Assembly (NCBI GenBank): GCA_964400015.1 | Contig: CAYNRR010000017.1 | Coordinates: 1 to 30,139 of the forward strand | DNA: 30,139 nucleotides | From: UBA1234 sp964400015 | Lineage (GTDB): Bacteria > Bacillota > Clostridia > TANB77 > UBA1234 | Reading direction: 5' to 3' | Shown: piece by piece, positions 1 to 7,517 of the stretch | How the letters are laid out: each line of letters begins with the position of its first letter | Position numbering within the stretch: position 1 is the stretch's first letter | Program-made: the position numbers and the translations under genes | The notes under the pieces: model-generated | Told to the model about the DNA's origin: nothing | The model's input: only the letters and a program-made list of their open reading frames with translations | Databases searched by the model: none

Positions 1-50
1 GTATTTCCTTTTTTTATTTTTTTACTGTGACATATCTATGTTAAACCATC

Positions 51-92
51 AAAAAGACCACTTAAAGGTAATATATTTCCCTTCAAGTGGTC
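51..92 (-). terminator. Rho-independent terminator of the small membrane protein gene
   Basis: On the minus strand, 30 bases after the stop at 122, the arms GACCACTT (85-92) and AAGTGGTC (56-63) pair and are followed by a T-run (51-55). A second small hairpin (arms 100-107 and 113-120) lies between the stop codon and this one. Confidence 0.75.
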
Positions 93-121
93 AAAAGTTA
101 CATCAAGAAAAACTTGATGTT

Positions 122-472
122 TCAAGGATTTAATCCGTCATCGCCTTCCAAATCACACAATTTTCTACGAGCCATTTCTTGTTCTTCGACACTGGTACCT
201 AGCTTTTCCAATCTCTTAGCATATTTATACGAACGCCAAATAAAGCGAATGTCGCTAACGCAAGAGCCAAGAGCCATAATTGCCAAAATGACAAGAAATA
301 CGTACGTTGAGTACTTAAGAAGAATCCGTCCGAACGGGAATACCAGCAATGCGATAAATGCAATGCAGATAAAAAGCGAAACAAACGAATTTTTCAGCAA
401 CTCATTCTCTTTGATATACACGTTATCTTTGTTTCTCCAAACTTTCCTCAAATACACAAAAATGTTTTTCAT
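122..472 (-). CDS. Small two-helix membrane protein, unknown function
   Basis: I do not recognise a family. The 116-residue protein (counting from the ATG at 472) has a basic amino end (MKNIFVYLRKVWRNKD), two hydrophobic segments at roughly residues 32-50 and 56-75, and a charged cytoplasmic-looking tail with Lys/Arg/Glu. The start at 472 is chosen over an upstream ATG at 505 because a strong ribosome site (GAGGGAGGAC) sits just before it. It has its own sigmaA-like promoter (559-587) and terminator (51-92), so it is a single-gene unit. Its base composition looks less AT-rich than the radical SAM gene next door. A small membrane accessory protein is possible; nothing assigns a substrate. Confidence 0.72.
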   Translation of the reverse strand: MKNIFVYLRKVWRNKDNVYIKENELLKNSFVSLFICIAFIALLVFPFGRILLKYSTYVFLVILAIMALGSCVSDIRFIWRSYKYAKRLEKLGTSVEEQEMARRKLCDLEGDDGLNP

Positions 473-558
473 AAAAAGTCCTCCCTCACGTTGAAAATGT
501 CCCACGGCGTACCCAAACGAGATAATACATCTCTTCTATAAAAGATTATTTCTAGCAC

Positions 559-587
559 ATTGTATCAGCTTATGTAAAGTATTGCAA
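559..587 (-). promoter_or_regulatory. SigmaA-like promoter for the small membrane protein
   Basis: Read on the minus strand: TTGCAA (-35), 17 bases, TACAAT (-10), with a TG one base before the -10 (extended). The predicted transcript start near 552 leaves a leader of about 80 bases. It overlaps the weaker plus-strand promoter of the radical SAM gene. Confidence 0.6.
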
Positions 588-601
588 GTAAAACTTATAA
601 T
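573..601 (+). promoter_or_regulatory. Possible promoter for the radical SAM gene
   Basis: TGTAAA (573-578), 17 bases, TATAAT (596-601). The -10 is perfect and the -35 is weak. It fits the start at 663 and overlaps the divergent minus-strand promoter at 559-587. Confidence 0.4.
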
Positions 602-662
602 ACTATTCTTATAAAAAATGTGTTATCATATCTTCAGATTATTAAACAACCAAGGAGTAATT

Positions 663-1442
663 ATGAGATTTAAAAGAATTTATATAGAAATAACAAACGT
701 TTGCAATTTGAATTGCGAATTTTGTATGCCACATAAACGTGAAAATCGTTTTATGACAAAAGAAGAATTTAAGGAAATATTAGAAAAAATCAAACCATAT
801 TCTTCGTATATTTATCTACATGTAAAAGGTGAGCCACTACTACATCCCGAATTCGACGAATTTGCAAAGCTGGCTTATGATAACGGATTCAAAATAAACC
901 TAACCACAAATGCAACACTTTTAGATAAACATTTAGAAATCACCAAATATCTTAGACAAATCAATATATCTTTTCATGCAACTAATAACGAAGAAATTCT
1001 TCATACCACGAAAAAAATATCTGATTGTATTATAAACTATAGAATTTGGAATATGGAAGAAAACAATGAAGCACTAGAACTTATAAAAAAAGAATTTAAT
1101 ATTTTAGAAACGATTGATTTTACTAAAAAACCAAATTACACACTAGCACCAAACATTTTCTTGTCATTAGCAACAAAATTTGAATGGCCAACACTTGATA
1201 AGCAAGTAATGAGTAACGGCTATTGTCATGCATTAAAAGATCAAATAGCAATACTTGTTGATGGTACCGTAGTTCCATGTTGTCTAGATAATAATGGCGA
1301 TATCGCACTAGGAAATATATTTACCGAATCTTTAGAAGAAATCTTAGCTAAACCACGAACACACAAAATAATCGACGGCTTTCAAAATAGAATAGCCGTC
1401 GAAGAATTGTGTAAAAAATGCACTTATAAAAATCGCTTTTAA
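663..1442 (+). CDS. Radical SAM/SPASM-domain protein
   Basis: Predicted iron-sulfur enzyme that cleaves S-adenosylmethionine to start radical chemistry; the substrate is unknown. The 259-residue protein carries the radical SAM CxxxCxxC motif near the amino end (Cys14, Cys18, Cys21, in CNLNCEFC). It has a cysteine-rich carboxyl region typical of SPASM auxiliary-cluster domains (Cys188, Cys206-Cys207, Cys250, Cys253). The GEPLLHPEF segment after the first cluster matches the family's glycine-rich SAM-binding strand. The start is the ATG at 663, because AAGGAG sits at 652-657; a longer frame opening at 618 has no comparable site. It is a single gene, convergent with the flavin reductase, with only nine bases between the two stops. 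SPASM proteins often modify peptides or activate enzymes, but no precursor peptide or partner is visible nearby. Confidence 0.85.
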   Translation: MRFKRIYIEITNVCNLNCEFCMPHKRENRFMTKEEFKEILEKIKPYSSYIYLHVKGEPLLHPEFDEFAKLAYDNGFKINLTTNATLLDKHLEITKYLRQINISFHATNNEEILHTTKKISDCIINYRIWNMEENNEALELIKKEFNILETIDFTKKPNYTLAPNIFLSLATKFEWPTLDKQVMSNGYCHALKDQIAILVDGTVVPCCLDNNGDIALGNIFTESLEEILAKPRTHKIIDGFQNRIAVEELCKKCTYKNRF

Positions 1443-1451
1443 CATACATTT

Positions 1452-2024
1452 TTATTTATTTTTTTGAACAGAAAAGCCAAATTTACCAAGGTTTTCTCCA
1501 AGATTATAGTATTGCCCATGTGAATATGAAATAAGATTGCAATCTTCTAAACAAAACTTACCTTTTTCATCTAAATATTTTGAATCTACATCTGTACATA
1601 ATACTTTCGCAATTATCATATGATGTGAACCAAGTTCTTTTATTTCAACGACTTTGCATTCTAGATTCACAGGGCTTTCTTTAATTAGTGGACATGAAAC
1701 CTCATTTGCTTTTTCTTTTGTTAGTTTTAAAGTTTCAAATTTATTTATATCTCTACCACTTCTAACACCTGAAAAATCAGTTGCATACGCTAAATCTTTA
1801 GTCGTTAAATTAACAACAAATTCGCCTTTTTCTTTTATTAAATTATACGAGTATCTTTCAGGTCTAACAGATATATATAACATTGCTGGATCTGTGCATA
1901 TGGTTCCAGTCCAAGCAACAGTTATTATATTAGCATTTTCATAGTCGCCACAACTCACCATTACAGCTGGCAATGGATAAAGCATAGTCCCTGGTTTCCA
2001 TTTTAATTTATCACTCATTTTCAT
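1452..2024 (-). CDS. Flavin reductase-like FMN-binding split-barrel protein
   Basis: Predicted cytosolic FMN-dependent oxidoreductase of the flavin reductase-like split-barrel family. Members reduce flavin with NAD(P)H or bind FMN for an unknown electron acceptor. The 190-residue length fits the family. Characteristic segments are the early NIITVAWTGTICTDPAM strand, ISVRPERYSYNLIKEKGEFVVN, and a middle stretch with SGRDINKFETLKL. The gene is third in an operon after an S66 peptidase and a lipoprotein, and its first codons overlap the end of the lipoprotein gene by 14 bases. Two starts are possible: ATG at 2024, or ATG at 2018, which is better spaced from the AAAGGAAG ribosome site. The overlap points to coupled translation. 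Nothing in the neighbours fixes the physiological substrate. Confidence 0.85.
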   Translation of the reverse strand: MKMSDKLKWKPGTMLYPLPAVMVSCGDYENANIITVAWTGTICTDPAMLYISVRPERYSYNLIKEKGEFVVNLTTKDLAYATDFSGVRSGRDINKFETLKLTKEKANEVSCPLIKESPVNLECKVVEIKELGSHHMIIAKVLCTDVDSKYLDEKGKFCLEDCNLISYSHGQYYNLGENLGKFGFSVQKNK

Positions 2025-2484
2025 ACACTTCCTTTAAAGTTAAATATGTTCTCATCAAATCAGATTTTTTCATAACCGTTCCTTGAGGAATATCTAATTT
2101 CAAAAGAACGATATTCCCTTGAACTGTAAGATTTTCTTGACTTTCTTGTGATGTAGCAAATTCATTAGCCATATCCTCAGTTTCAAAATAATATTTTTCA
2201 TACCACTCTGTTACAAGGTCACCATCACATTTATAAATTGATGTAATATTTCCTTTTACATTAACTCTAAGCTCTTCTTCATTTTCTTCAATTCTGACAG
2301 GCTCAGTAACTCCCTCAATATAATCATAATCATTTTCCAAATCTGCATTATTAAAAAGATGTAATTCATCTTCAAAAGGCAACAATTCTTGAAAATTATC
2401 CTCTTGAGTATCCACATCTTTTTCACAACCTGTGCAAACCAAACACGTTGCTACTATCAACGCTATCACTAATACTTTCTTCAT
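2011..2484 (-). CDS. Small lipoprotein, unknown function
   Basis: A 157-residue predicted lipoprotein. It opens with a basic, hydrophobic signal sequence and the lipobox LVCTGC, with Cys20 as the lipidated residue, so the mature chain would sit on the outer face of the membrane. The mature part is acidic, rich in Glu, Asp and Asn, and has no motif I can assign. It is the middle gene of a three-gene operon: 11 bases after the S66 peptidase stop and overlapping the flavin reductase start. The ribosome site is GGGGGAAC-like just before the ATG at 2484. A link to cell-wall peptide recycling could be guessed from the peptidase upstream, but nothing in the protein itself supports a role. Confidence 0.8.
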   Translation of the reverse strand: MKKVLVIALIVATCLVCTGCEKDVDTQEDNFQELLPFEDELHLFNNADLENDYDYIEGVTEPVRIEENEEELRVNVKGNITSIYKCDGDLVTEWYEKYYFETEDMANEFATSQESQENLTVQGNIVLLKLDIPQGTVMKKSDLMRTYLTLKEVYENE

Positions 2485-2495
2485 AAGTTCCCCCT

Positions 2496-3536
2496 TTATT
2501 TTAAACTTTGTAATAAAAATCCTTTTCCTTTATCATACGTAAACTCTGCTAAAGCTCCATTTACTAACATCCACTGTGGTGCCACGTGACCAAAATCTAC
2601 ATCATATATTACTGGAACATTTAAATCATCTAAAACATCATGTAATGCATCTTCATAAGTAAAATCTTCAATAGGTTGATTAAAATTAGTTCTTCCAATT
2701 ATAAAACCATTTGCATTTTCAAACCAACCAGCCATTTTCATTTGCCATAATGTTCTTTTAAAATCAGTAACTGGCATCTCACAATTTTCAAGATACCACA
2801 TTATACCTTCTTCAGCAACATGGCAAAAGTTCTTAGTGTTATCCATCGGAGTACCAATAATAGTACGCAAAACATCCATACATCCACCTAAAAGTCTACC
2901 AGAAAATTTCACATTTTCTTTTTCATAAAGATTTTTGTATTCAACTTTTTGAGTTAAATTGTAAGGATTACATTCAGCACCGGCACTTCTATCACGCTCT
3001 TTTTCATAAAACTTAAAACTTTCTTGCTTTAGCTCAAAATTACTTTTAACAAATTCAATAGGTGTTTCAAGCGAAGCATCCCAAGGAATCATTGCATAAC
3101 TCGAAAATGAATTTGCATGTATCGTTGCAAAATTATAATTTGTTGTAAGATAAAAATTCAATAAACTAACATCCGAAAAGCCTTGTACCCATTTAGGCGA
3201 AGAATTCAAAAAAACATCTTTTTGTTGATGTAAATATGGAAGTGTTTCCATTAAAAACTCTCCCCCACACGCAACAATAATATACGGTATTTCTTCATTT
3301 TTCCAAAGTTCTACAAACTCTTCAGCTCTTTGCTTTGGAAAATCACTAACTAACTTTGCACCTTTTCTAACATTCGCTGTTTCAACAATTTTAAACCCTT
3401 TGTTATTAAAATTATTTATTGCATTTTTTAACTTTATATTACCTCTTTCATCATTAAGACCACTTGACATTGCTGTAACGCCAATTGTAGCATTATCAGG
3501 AATCATTTTAGGATAAATAACTTTTTTAATTTCCAT
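2496..3536 (-). CDS. S66-family peptidase (LD-carboxypeptidase/MccF-like)
   Basis: Predicted serine peptidase of family S66. The family includes LD-carboxypeptidases, which trim murein tetrapeptides during wall recycling, and MccF-type enzymes, which inactivate microcin-like peptide conjugates. The 346 residues match the family length. Visible hallmarks are the GFSD nucleophile motif (Ser121), the MWYLENCE segment carrying an expected acidic catalytic residue (near Glu250), and DFGHVAP with the likely catalytic His317. There is no signal peptide, so it should act in the cytosol. Long insertions between the Ser and Glu motifs (residues 125-235) are more like MccF-type than the short housekeeping LdcA. 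It is the first gene of an operon with a lipoprotein and a flavin reductase. The start at 3536 has a GGGGACG ribosome site. Confidence 0.85.
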   Translation of the reverse strand: MEIKKVIYPKMIPDNATIGVTAMSSGLNDERGNIKLKNAINNFNNKGFKIVETANVRKGAKLVSDFPKQRAEEFVELWKNEEIPYIIVACGGEFLMETLPYLHQQKDVFLNSSPKWVQGFSDVSLLNFYLTTNYNFATIHANSFSSYAMIPWDASLETPIEFVKSNFELKQESFKFYEKERDRSAGAECNPYNLTQKVEYKNLYEKENVKFSGRLLGGCMDVLRTIIGTPMDNTKNFCHVAEEGIMWYLENCEMPVTDFKRTLWQMKMAGWFENANGFIIGRTNFNQPIEDFTYEDALHDVLDDLNVPVIYDVDFGHVAPQWMLVNGALAEFTYDKGKGFLLQSLK

Positions 3537-3567
3537 TATTCACGTCCCCTTTCATTTTTCTTAAACT

Positions 3568-3573
3568 ACTATA
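3568..3573 (-). promoter_or_regulatory. Possible extended -10 for the S66 peptidase operon
   Basis: On the minus strand TGATATAGT gives a TG-extended -10 about 30 bases before the start at 3536. No good -35 is present, only a T-rich tract. It lies between the upstream terminator (3587-3619) and the gene, where a promoter is needed. Confidence 0.35.
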
Positions 3574-3586
3574 TCATAAAAAAACG

Positions 3587-3619
3587 CAAAAAAAAAGTTC
3601 ACTAAGAACAAGTGAACTT
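3587..3619 (-). terminator. Rho-independent terminator downstream of the Pro-rich repeat protein gene
   Basis: On the minus strand a nine-base stem (AAGTTCACT at 3611-3619 with AGTGAACTT at 3595-3603, seven-base loop) is followed directly by a run of T. It would end minus-strand transcripts arriving from the repeat-protein gene and insulate the S66 operon. Confidence 0.75.
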
Positions 3620-3644
3620 CGTTTACAATTTCCTTTCGGAAGAA

Positions 3645-3940
3645 CCACACGGTAAGGCCGTGTGGCCCTTTTCTTACAACTCCCCTTATCTGGTGTCCCT
3701 TACGGGACACCAGATAAGAAAGAGAAGTAAGAAATCAATCAAACAAATATCAATAATAAAAAAGTAAAATCAAAAAAATGTATCAATATTTGTTTGATTT
3801 ATAGGAGATCTGATTCAAGCTAATCTGCAGCTTAACTTGAATCAGTTATTTTCAGTACTGAAAAATTTGCTAGTTTTTTAGATTGTTAACGATCTATGCT
3901 AGGGTTAGTTTACTGTGCAATAAAATTGCAAATTGTTTGC
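3645..3940. repeat. Dense array of unrelated inverted repeats in a gene-free stretch
   Basis: Between the terminator at 3587-3619 and the repeat-protein stop at 3950 there is no credible gene. In order there are: a GC-rich hairpin (CCACACGG 3645-3652 with 3658-3665, then a T-rich tail on the plus strand); a perfect 15-bp stem (3685-3699/3704-3718, loop TTAC) inside an outer 8-bp stem (3670-3677/3727-3734); 14-base arms (3737-3750/3786-3799); 10-base arms (3810-3819/3836-3845); a perfect 16-base palindrome (3849-3864); a 16-base palindrome with two wobble positions (3880-3895); and two small stems (3916-3930 and 3928-3940). The arms differ from each other, so this is not one repeat copied. Possible roles are a structured 3' untranslated region, a small RNA or protein-binding sites. 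The stems are certain; the function is not. Confidence 0.7.
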
Positions 3941-3949
3941 TCTTAGAGA

Positions 3950-5395
3950 TTACATGGGAGGCTCGCCGTTGTCAATAACAGGAGTGGTGGGCTCTTCGAA
4001 AACAGTGGGTTCGCCGTTATCAATAACGGGTTCTTCCTGAATTTCGGGCTGAGCTTCGGGAATCTCTACAGGGACGGGATCCTCATTGTGAGAGGTATCG
4101 CTAGGTTCGCTGATCTCAGGCTGCTCTTCGGGAACATTTTCCTCTTCGGGCTCGCCGTTGTCAATAACAGGGACTACTTCGTCAGACACAGGGGGCTCCC
4201 CGTTATCAATAACGGGGGTCTCCTGCACGCTGGGCTGTTCTTCAGGAATATCCTGGGGAACGGGGTCAGGGTTATGATCGGGAGTGCTAACGGAAGGCTG
4301 CTCTTCGGGAACGTTGTTTACAGGGGGCTCCCCGTTATCAATAACAGGGAGCTCTTCAGGTTCACCATTGTCGATCGCAGGATTGTCGTCACTGGGATCG
4401 CCATTGTCAATAACAGGCTTTTCGTCGGGAGCAGTGTCCGGTTCAGAGGGAACGGGATCCGGGTTATGATCAGGCTTACCAGGATTGGTAGGCTGAGTGG
4501 GTTCCGGATCGGGGTTGTGATCAGGGTTGCTAGGCTCAGTAGGATTGGTGGGATCCTTGTCGTCGCCAGGCTGAGAAGGCTCAGTAGGGTTGCTGGGATT
4601 GGTAGGAGTGCTGGGAGTACCAGGCTTGGTAGTAGGGGTGCTAGGAGTACCGGTAACGGGCTTTTCACAGATGCACTGCTTCATGCCGAAAACTCTAACA
4701 TCCTCACCAGTGGTTTCGTCCTTTTCCCACCAGTAGCAAGCGACCTTCTGAATCTCCTGCCACTCTTCTTCAGTAAATTCAAATTCCATAGCTTCGCCAA
4801 GAACCATATCGCCGTTTACTAGACCTTTGCAGTTCTGACAAACTTCGACTCTGGTATTCTTAAAGCCGATAGCAAACATGGAACCCAAATTCCACAGACC
4901 GTTATCATGGTCAGCGTTCTCTTTGTTGCAACAGAAAGTGCTGATGTTTCCAAGAGAGATCATCATGGTAACCTTTTCATCGGTATGATTATGACCCAGA
5001 GCATCCTCGGGGGTAAACCATACGGAGAAGGTTTCTTCGTTAGCGTGAGGAACGTTGATGGGGCCACAGTTGGCTTCTTCATCATACATCTCATTCTTCT
5101 GAGCCCATTTCATGAACTCATAAGCACACATGCTAACAGTCTTGTCAGAATTCTCATAAAACTCAGGCACTTCAGACTCTGCTTCGGGTTGGGTTTCTTC
5201 AGGAACAGTTTCAGGGACTGTTGCTTCAGTAGCTTCAGTGGTATCGTCAACGTTTGCTTCCTTAGAAGTCAAGCCGTTAAACCATGCGGTCACGCTGTGA
5301 ACGGTTTTGGAGAAACCATTCTGCCGAATCTGACCAATGCCAAAAGCAATAGCCAACACCAAGAGAACAACCAGGATATACTTCAAAGTCTTCAT
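3950..5395 (-). CDS. Membrane-anchored, Cys-containing protein with Pro-rich repeat tail
   Basis: I do not recognise the family. The 481-residue protein starts with a signal-anchor helix (residues 5-22) after a short basic end, so most of it should be outside the membrane. A linker rich in Glu, Thr and Pro (about 45-78) leads to a folded-looking domain (about 80-245) with eight or more cysteines, including an FCCN pair, a CxxC (CQNC) and a closing QCIC. From about 250 to the end it is Pro/Asp/Glu-rich with three intermixed repeat types: seven PVIDNGEP-like copies, three DHNPDPxP copies and four PEEQP-like copies. The chain stops in the repeat, with no LPxTG sorting signal. GC content is far above its neighbours. 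AAAGGAG precedes the start at 5395. A surface stalk is likely; the ligand is unknown. Confidence 0.8.
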   Translation of the reverse strand: MKTLKYILVVLLVLAIAFGIGQIRQNGFSKTVHSVTAWFNGLTSKEANVDDTTEATEATVPETVPEETQPEAESEVPEFYENSDKTVSMCAYEFMKWAQKNEMYDEEANCGPINVPHANEETFSVWFTPEDALGHNHTDEKVTMMISLGNISTFCCNKENADHDNGLWNLGSMFAIGFKNTRVEVCQNCKGLVNGDMVLGEAMEFEFTEEEWQEIQKVACYWWEKDETTGEDVRVFGMKQCICEKPVTGTPSTPTTKPGTPSTPTNPSNPTEPSQPGDDKDPTNPTEPSNPDHNPDPEPTQPTNPGKPDHNPDPVPSEPDTAPDEKPVIDNGDPSDDNPAIDNGEPEELPVIDNGEPPVNNVPEEQPSVSTPDHNPDPVPQDIPEEQPSVQETPVIDNGEPPVSDEVVPVIDNGEPEEENVPEEQPEISEPSDTSHNEDPVPVEIPEAQPEIQEEPVIDNGEPTVFEEPTTPVIDNGEPPM

Positions 5396-5613
5396 AAAAA
5401 AAATTCTCCTTTAATTCATTTTAATTTGGTTCGTCTTCACACTTTGATGAAGAAAGTTGTTATTAACGCCTTTAATATTTATTTCGCTTAAATTATCGTA
5501 ATTTGATTTTCAAAATCTCTTCACGAATTACTGCAACCTGCAGGACATATATATTAAAACCGTTATACACTCATCTTCCACCATCGACGAACATATAACA
5601 AGGTATTTATTTA
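5396..5613 (-). other. Long 5' leader of the Pro-rich repeat protein gene
   Basis: The predicted transcript start (about 5614) lies some 220 bases before the ATG at 5395, with no gene between. The leader contains the palindrome CCTGCAGG near 5540 and AT-rich sequence. I recognise no known riboswitch or leader peptide, but the length is unusual for this window. Confidence 0.35.
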
Positions 5614-5620
5614 CAGCTAT

Positions 5621-5649
5621 ATTGTACCATAAATTCAGCTATTTTTCAA
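5621..5649 (-). promoter_or_regulatory. SigmaA-like promoter for the Pro-rich repeat protein gene
   Basis: On the minus strand: TTGAAA (5644-5649), 17 bases, TACAAT (5621-5626), with TG one base before the -10. It is the only good promoter match in the 400-base gap and points toward the gene starting at 5395. Confidence 0.6.
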
Positions 5650-5796
5650 TAGTTTTACATAATTACATTTTTTTACTATTATTTTTTGTTTTTGACAAAT
5701 TTTGTAAGTTTTGGCGTTATTTTTGTACTCTTTCGCCACTATTTTTTAATTGATTTTTAGAAATACTATTATATAATGATTGTGGAGGTTGATTTT

Positions 5797-6915
5797 ATGA
5801 TTATATTGCATTGCACACAACAAACTATTTGGAATAAAGAATCTTCAACTGATTCATTTGGCAATACTGCTATTGCATCTGAAAATTCAATCAAATGTAT
5901 AAATCCAAACAAAATCAGTGCTGAGAACTTTTCTTTTCCTTCAACTATTGAACATACTATTTTATGTATAAATACTGACTTAATCGGTGATGTTTCTTTA
6001 AAAGAAGAAGGAGATTTTATATATTTATCTAAAGCAATTCCTTTATCTTCAATAATTGCAACTATCGCATATACTTATGATGACGATGATAAAGTTGTTA
6101 AGACTAAAGAGATTCAAGATATCATGTTTATTAACGAAATCTCAGAAAAATTAAATATTTCTGTTAACGAATTCAAATATTTTAGAGATGGTACAGATAG
6201 CAGAATTATATTATTGAATAACAAATATATCGTTAAACAAAATAATCCTGCATTATTAAAAAGTGAATTTGAATTTTCTAAAATATATCATGATAACCCT
6301 AAAATTCAACGTGTATTATTAGCAGCCGACGATTTTAGCTATATTGTTTACGAATTTATTCCTGGCGATGTTATGCACGTTGTCGATAATTTTGATGACT
6401 TGATTACGAATATTAAAGAAATTACAAACTCTTTTGTAGATTATGAAGGAAATGAATTTGGATATGTCTATGAACCTTCAAGTTCATGGATAGATTTTTT
6501 AAAAACTCGTGTACACGAAGCTAGTTTAACTCTTCCTGATTCTTTTGATTTCTTACCTCAAGTTTATGAATCTATTGCTACACTTGAAAATTATGATTTC
6601 AAAAAGAAATTGTTACACGGTGATTTTGGAACACATAACTTTATAAAAGATAATGGAATTTTTGTTGGAGTTATCGATCCTATTCCAACTGTTGGAGATC
6701 CATTATATGATTTTATTTACGCTTGTTTAAGCAACATCGATGTTGTCAGACAATTATCGGTTAATTTTATCGTTGATAAAACAGGTGAAGATTTTGGTAA
6801 AGTAAAAGCTATGCTTATTGTTGAATTATTTTGCAGAATGTCTATTTGCTTAAGACATCATAAAGAAGATTTTGATGGATATGTTGATTTTTGGTACAAA
6901 ATTATTGCAGAATAA
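5797..6915 (+). CDS. Aminoglycoside phosphotransferase-fold kinase
   Basis: Predicted APH/choline-kinase-fold protein that would phosphorylate a small hydroxylated molecule using ATP; the substrate is unknown. The kinase lobe is clear. HGDFGTHNF (His274, Asp276, Asn281) is the catalytic Brenner-type motif, and GVIDPIPTVGDPLYDF follows with the metal-binding Asp294. About 110 residues precede the kinase domain; they look like a beta-rich extra domain with a DDDD stretch and match nothing I know. The start is the ATG at 5797, eight bases after GTGGAGG; a frame opening at 5776 has no ribosome site. The gene is followed after 27 bases by the HD hydrolase, so the two are probably one transcript. 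APH-fold genes are often housekeeping, so drug resistance should not be assumed. Confidence 0.82.
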   Translation: MIILHCTQQTIWNKESSTDSFGNTAIASENSIKCINPNKISAENFSFPSTIEHTILCINTDLIGDVSLKEEGDFIYLSKAIPLSSIIATIAYTYDDDDKVVKTKEIQDIMFINEISEKLNISVNEFKYFRDGTDSRIILLNNKYIVKQNNPALLKSEFEFSKIYHDNPKIQRVLLAADDFSYIVYEFIPGDVMHVVDNFDDLITNIKEITNSFVDYEGNEFGYVYEPSSSWIDFLKTRVHEASLTLPDSFDFLPQVYESIATLENYDFKKKLLHGDFGTHNFIKDNGIFVGVIDPIPTVGDPLYDFIYACLSNIDVVRQLSVNFIVDKTGEDFGKVKAMLIVELFCRMSICLRHHKEDFDGYVDFWYKIIAE

Positions 6916-6942
6916 TTTTTAGTATTACTTTAGGAGGTTATT

Positions 6943-7479
6943 TTGAAAGAACAATTTATAGAATTATTAAGAAGTACTAATAGAGATGGTATTGAAAATT
7001 TAATTTCTTTTTTAGACAAAACTGATTTTTACACTGCTCCTGCAAGCACAAAATTTCATAATTCTTTTGAGGGTGGATTATTATCACACAGTCTAAATGT
7101 TTATAAAGCATTAAAGCAACTTGTTGGCAATCAATGGTCTGAAGATACAATTATCACTGTTGCTTTGCTTCACGACATTTGCAAAATAAATATGTATAAA
7201 GTTGAATACAGAAATAAAAAAGATGAAACTGGCACATGGGTTAAAGAACCTTTTTATATGATTGACGATATGATGCCACTTGGTCATGGTGAAAAGTCTG
7301 TAATGTTAATATCAGAATTTATTAAATTATCTAAAGAAGAACTTTATGCTATTCGCTGGCATATGGGTGGATTTGAGCCAAAGGAAAATCATAACTACAT
7401 TTCTAAAACTTATGAAAAATATCCTTTAGCTGTTTATACTCATATGGCTGATATTATGGCTACATACATTTTAGAATAA
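6943..7479 (+). CDS. HD-domain phosphohydrolase
   Basis: Predicted metal-dependent phosphohydrolase of the HD superfamily. These enzymes act on nucleotides or other phosphate esters, and the exact substrate is not visible. The 178 residues include His49, the defining His77-Asp78 pair (LLHDICK), His115 (PLGHGEKS), His140 and the late HMAD motif with Asp170, which together make a complete HD metal site. The core resembles the HD part of YhaM-type exoribonucleases but lacks their nucleic-acid-binding domain. The start is TTG at 6943, supported by AGGAGG at 6932-6937, and no ATG occurs in a better place. It is the second gene after the APH-fold kinase and is closed by a shared bidirectional terminator. 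Confidence 0.85.
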   Translation: MKEQFIELLRSTNRDGIENLISFLDKTDFYTAPASTKFHNSFEGGLLSHSLNVYKALKQLVGNQWSEDTIITVALLHDICKINMYKVEYRNKKDETGTWVKEPFYMIDDMMPLGHGEKSVMLISEFIKLSKEELYAIRWHMGGFEPKENHNYISKTYEKYPLAVYTHMADIMATYILE

Positions 7480-7489
7480 AAATTTTTAA

Positions 7490-7515
7490 AGAGAACCGAA
7501 TTTTGTCGGTTCTCT
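7490..7515. terminator. Bidirectional terminator between HD hydrolase and ypeB
   Basis: A ten-base stem (AGAGAACCGA 7490-7499 with TCGGTTCTCT 7506-7515, six-base loop) is followed by T on the plus strand and preceded by an A-rich stretch. It can therefore end both convergent genes. The ypeB stop codon at 7518-7520 is immediately beside it. Confidence 0.82.
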
Positions 7516-7517
7516 TT

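Noticed and set aside
1373..1401. Perfect 8-bp stem (CGACGGCT/AGCCGTCG) near the end of the radical SAM gene
   Set aside because: It lies inside the coding region with no T-run after it on either strand, so I do not call it a terminator.
3595..3940. CRISPR array or integron attC array
   Set aside because: The repeats are each different, not direct copies separated by spacers, and no cas or integrase gene is near.
4088..4822. Long open frame on the plus strand opposite the repeat protein
   Set aside because: It exists because the opposite strand is GC-rich and repetitive; it has no ribosome site, its Arg/Gly/Leu-rich sequence mirrors the repeats, and the minus-strand protein has a clear signal anchor and ribosome site.
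5750..5777. TTGATT, 16 bases, TATAAT just before the APH-fold gene
   Set aside because: It would start transcription at or inside the ribosome site (5782-5788), so it is unlikely to be the working promoter; TTGACA at 5692-5697 also lacks a good -10.
5797..6915. Antibiotic resistance gene
   Set aside because: The APH fold is clear, but nothing shows aminoglycoside specificity, and many chromosomal members of this fold have other substrates.
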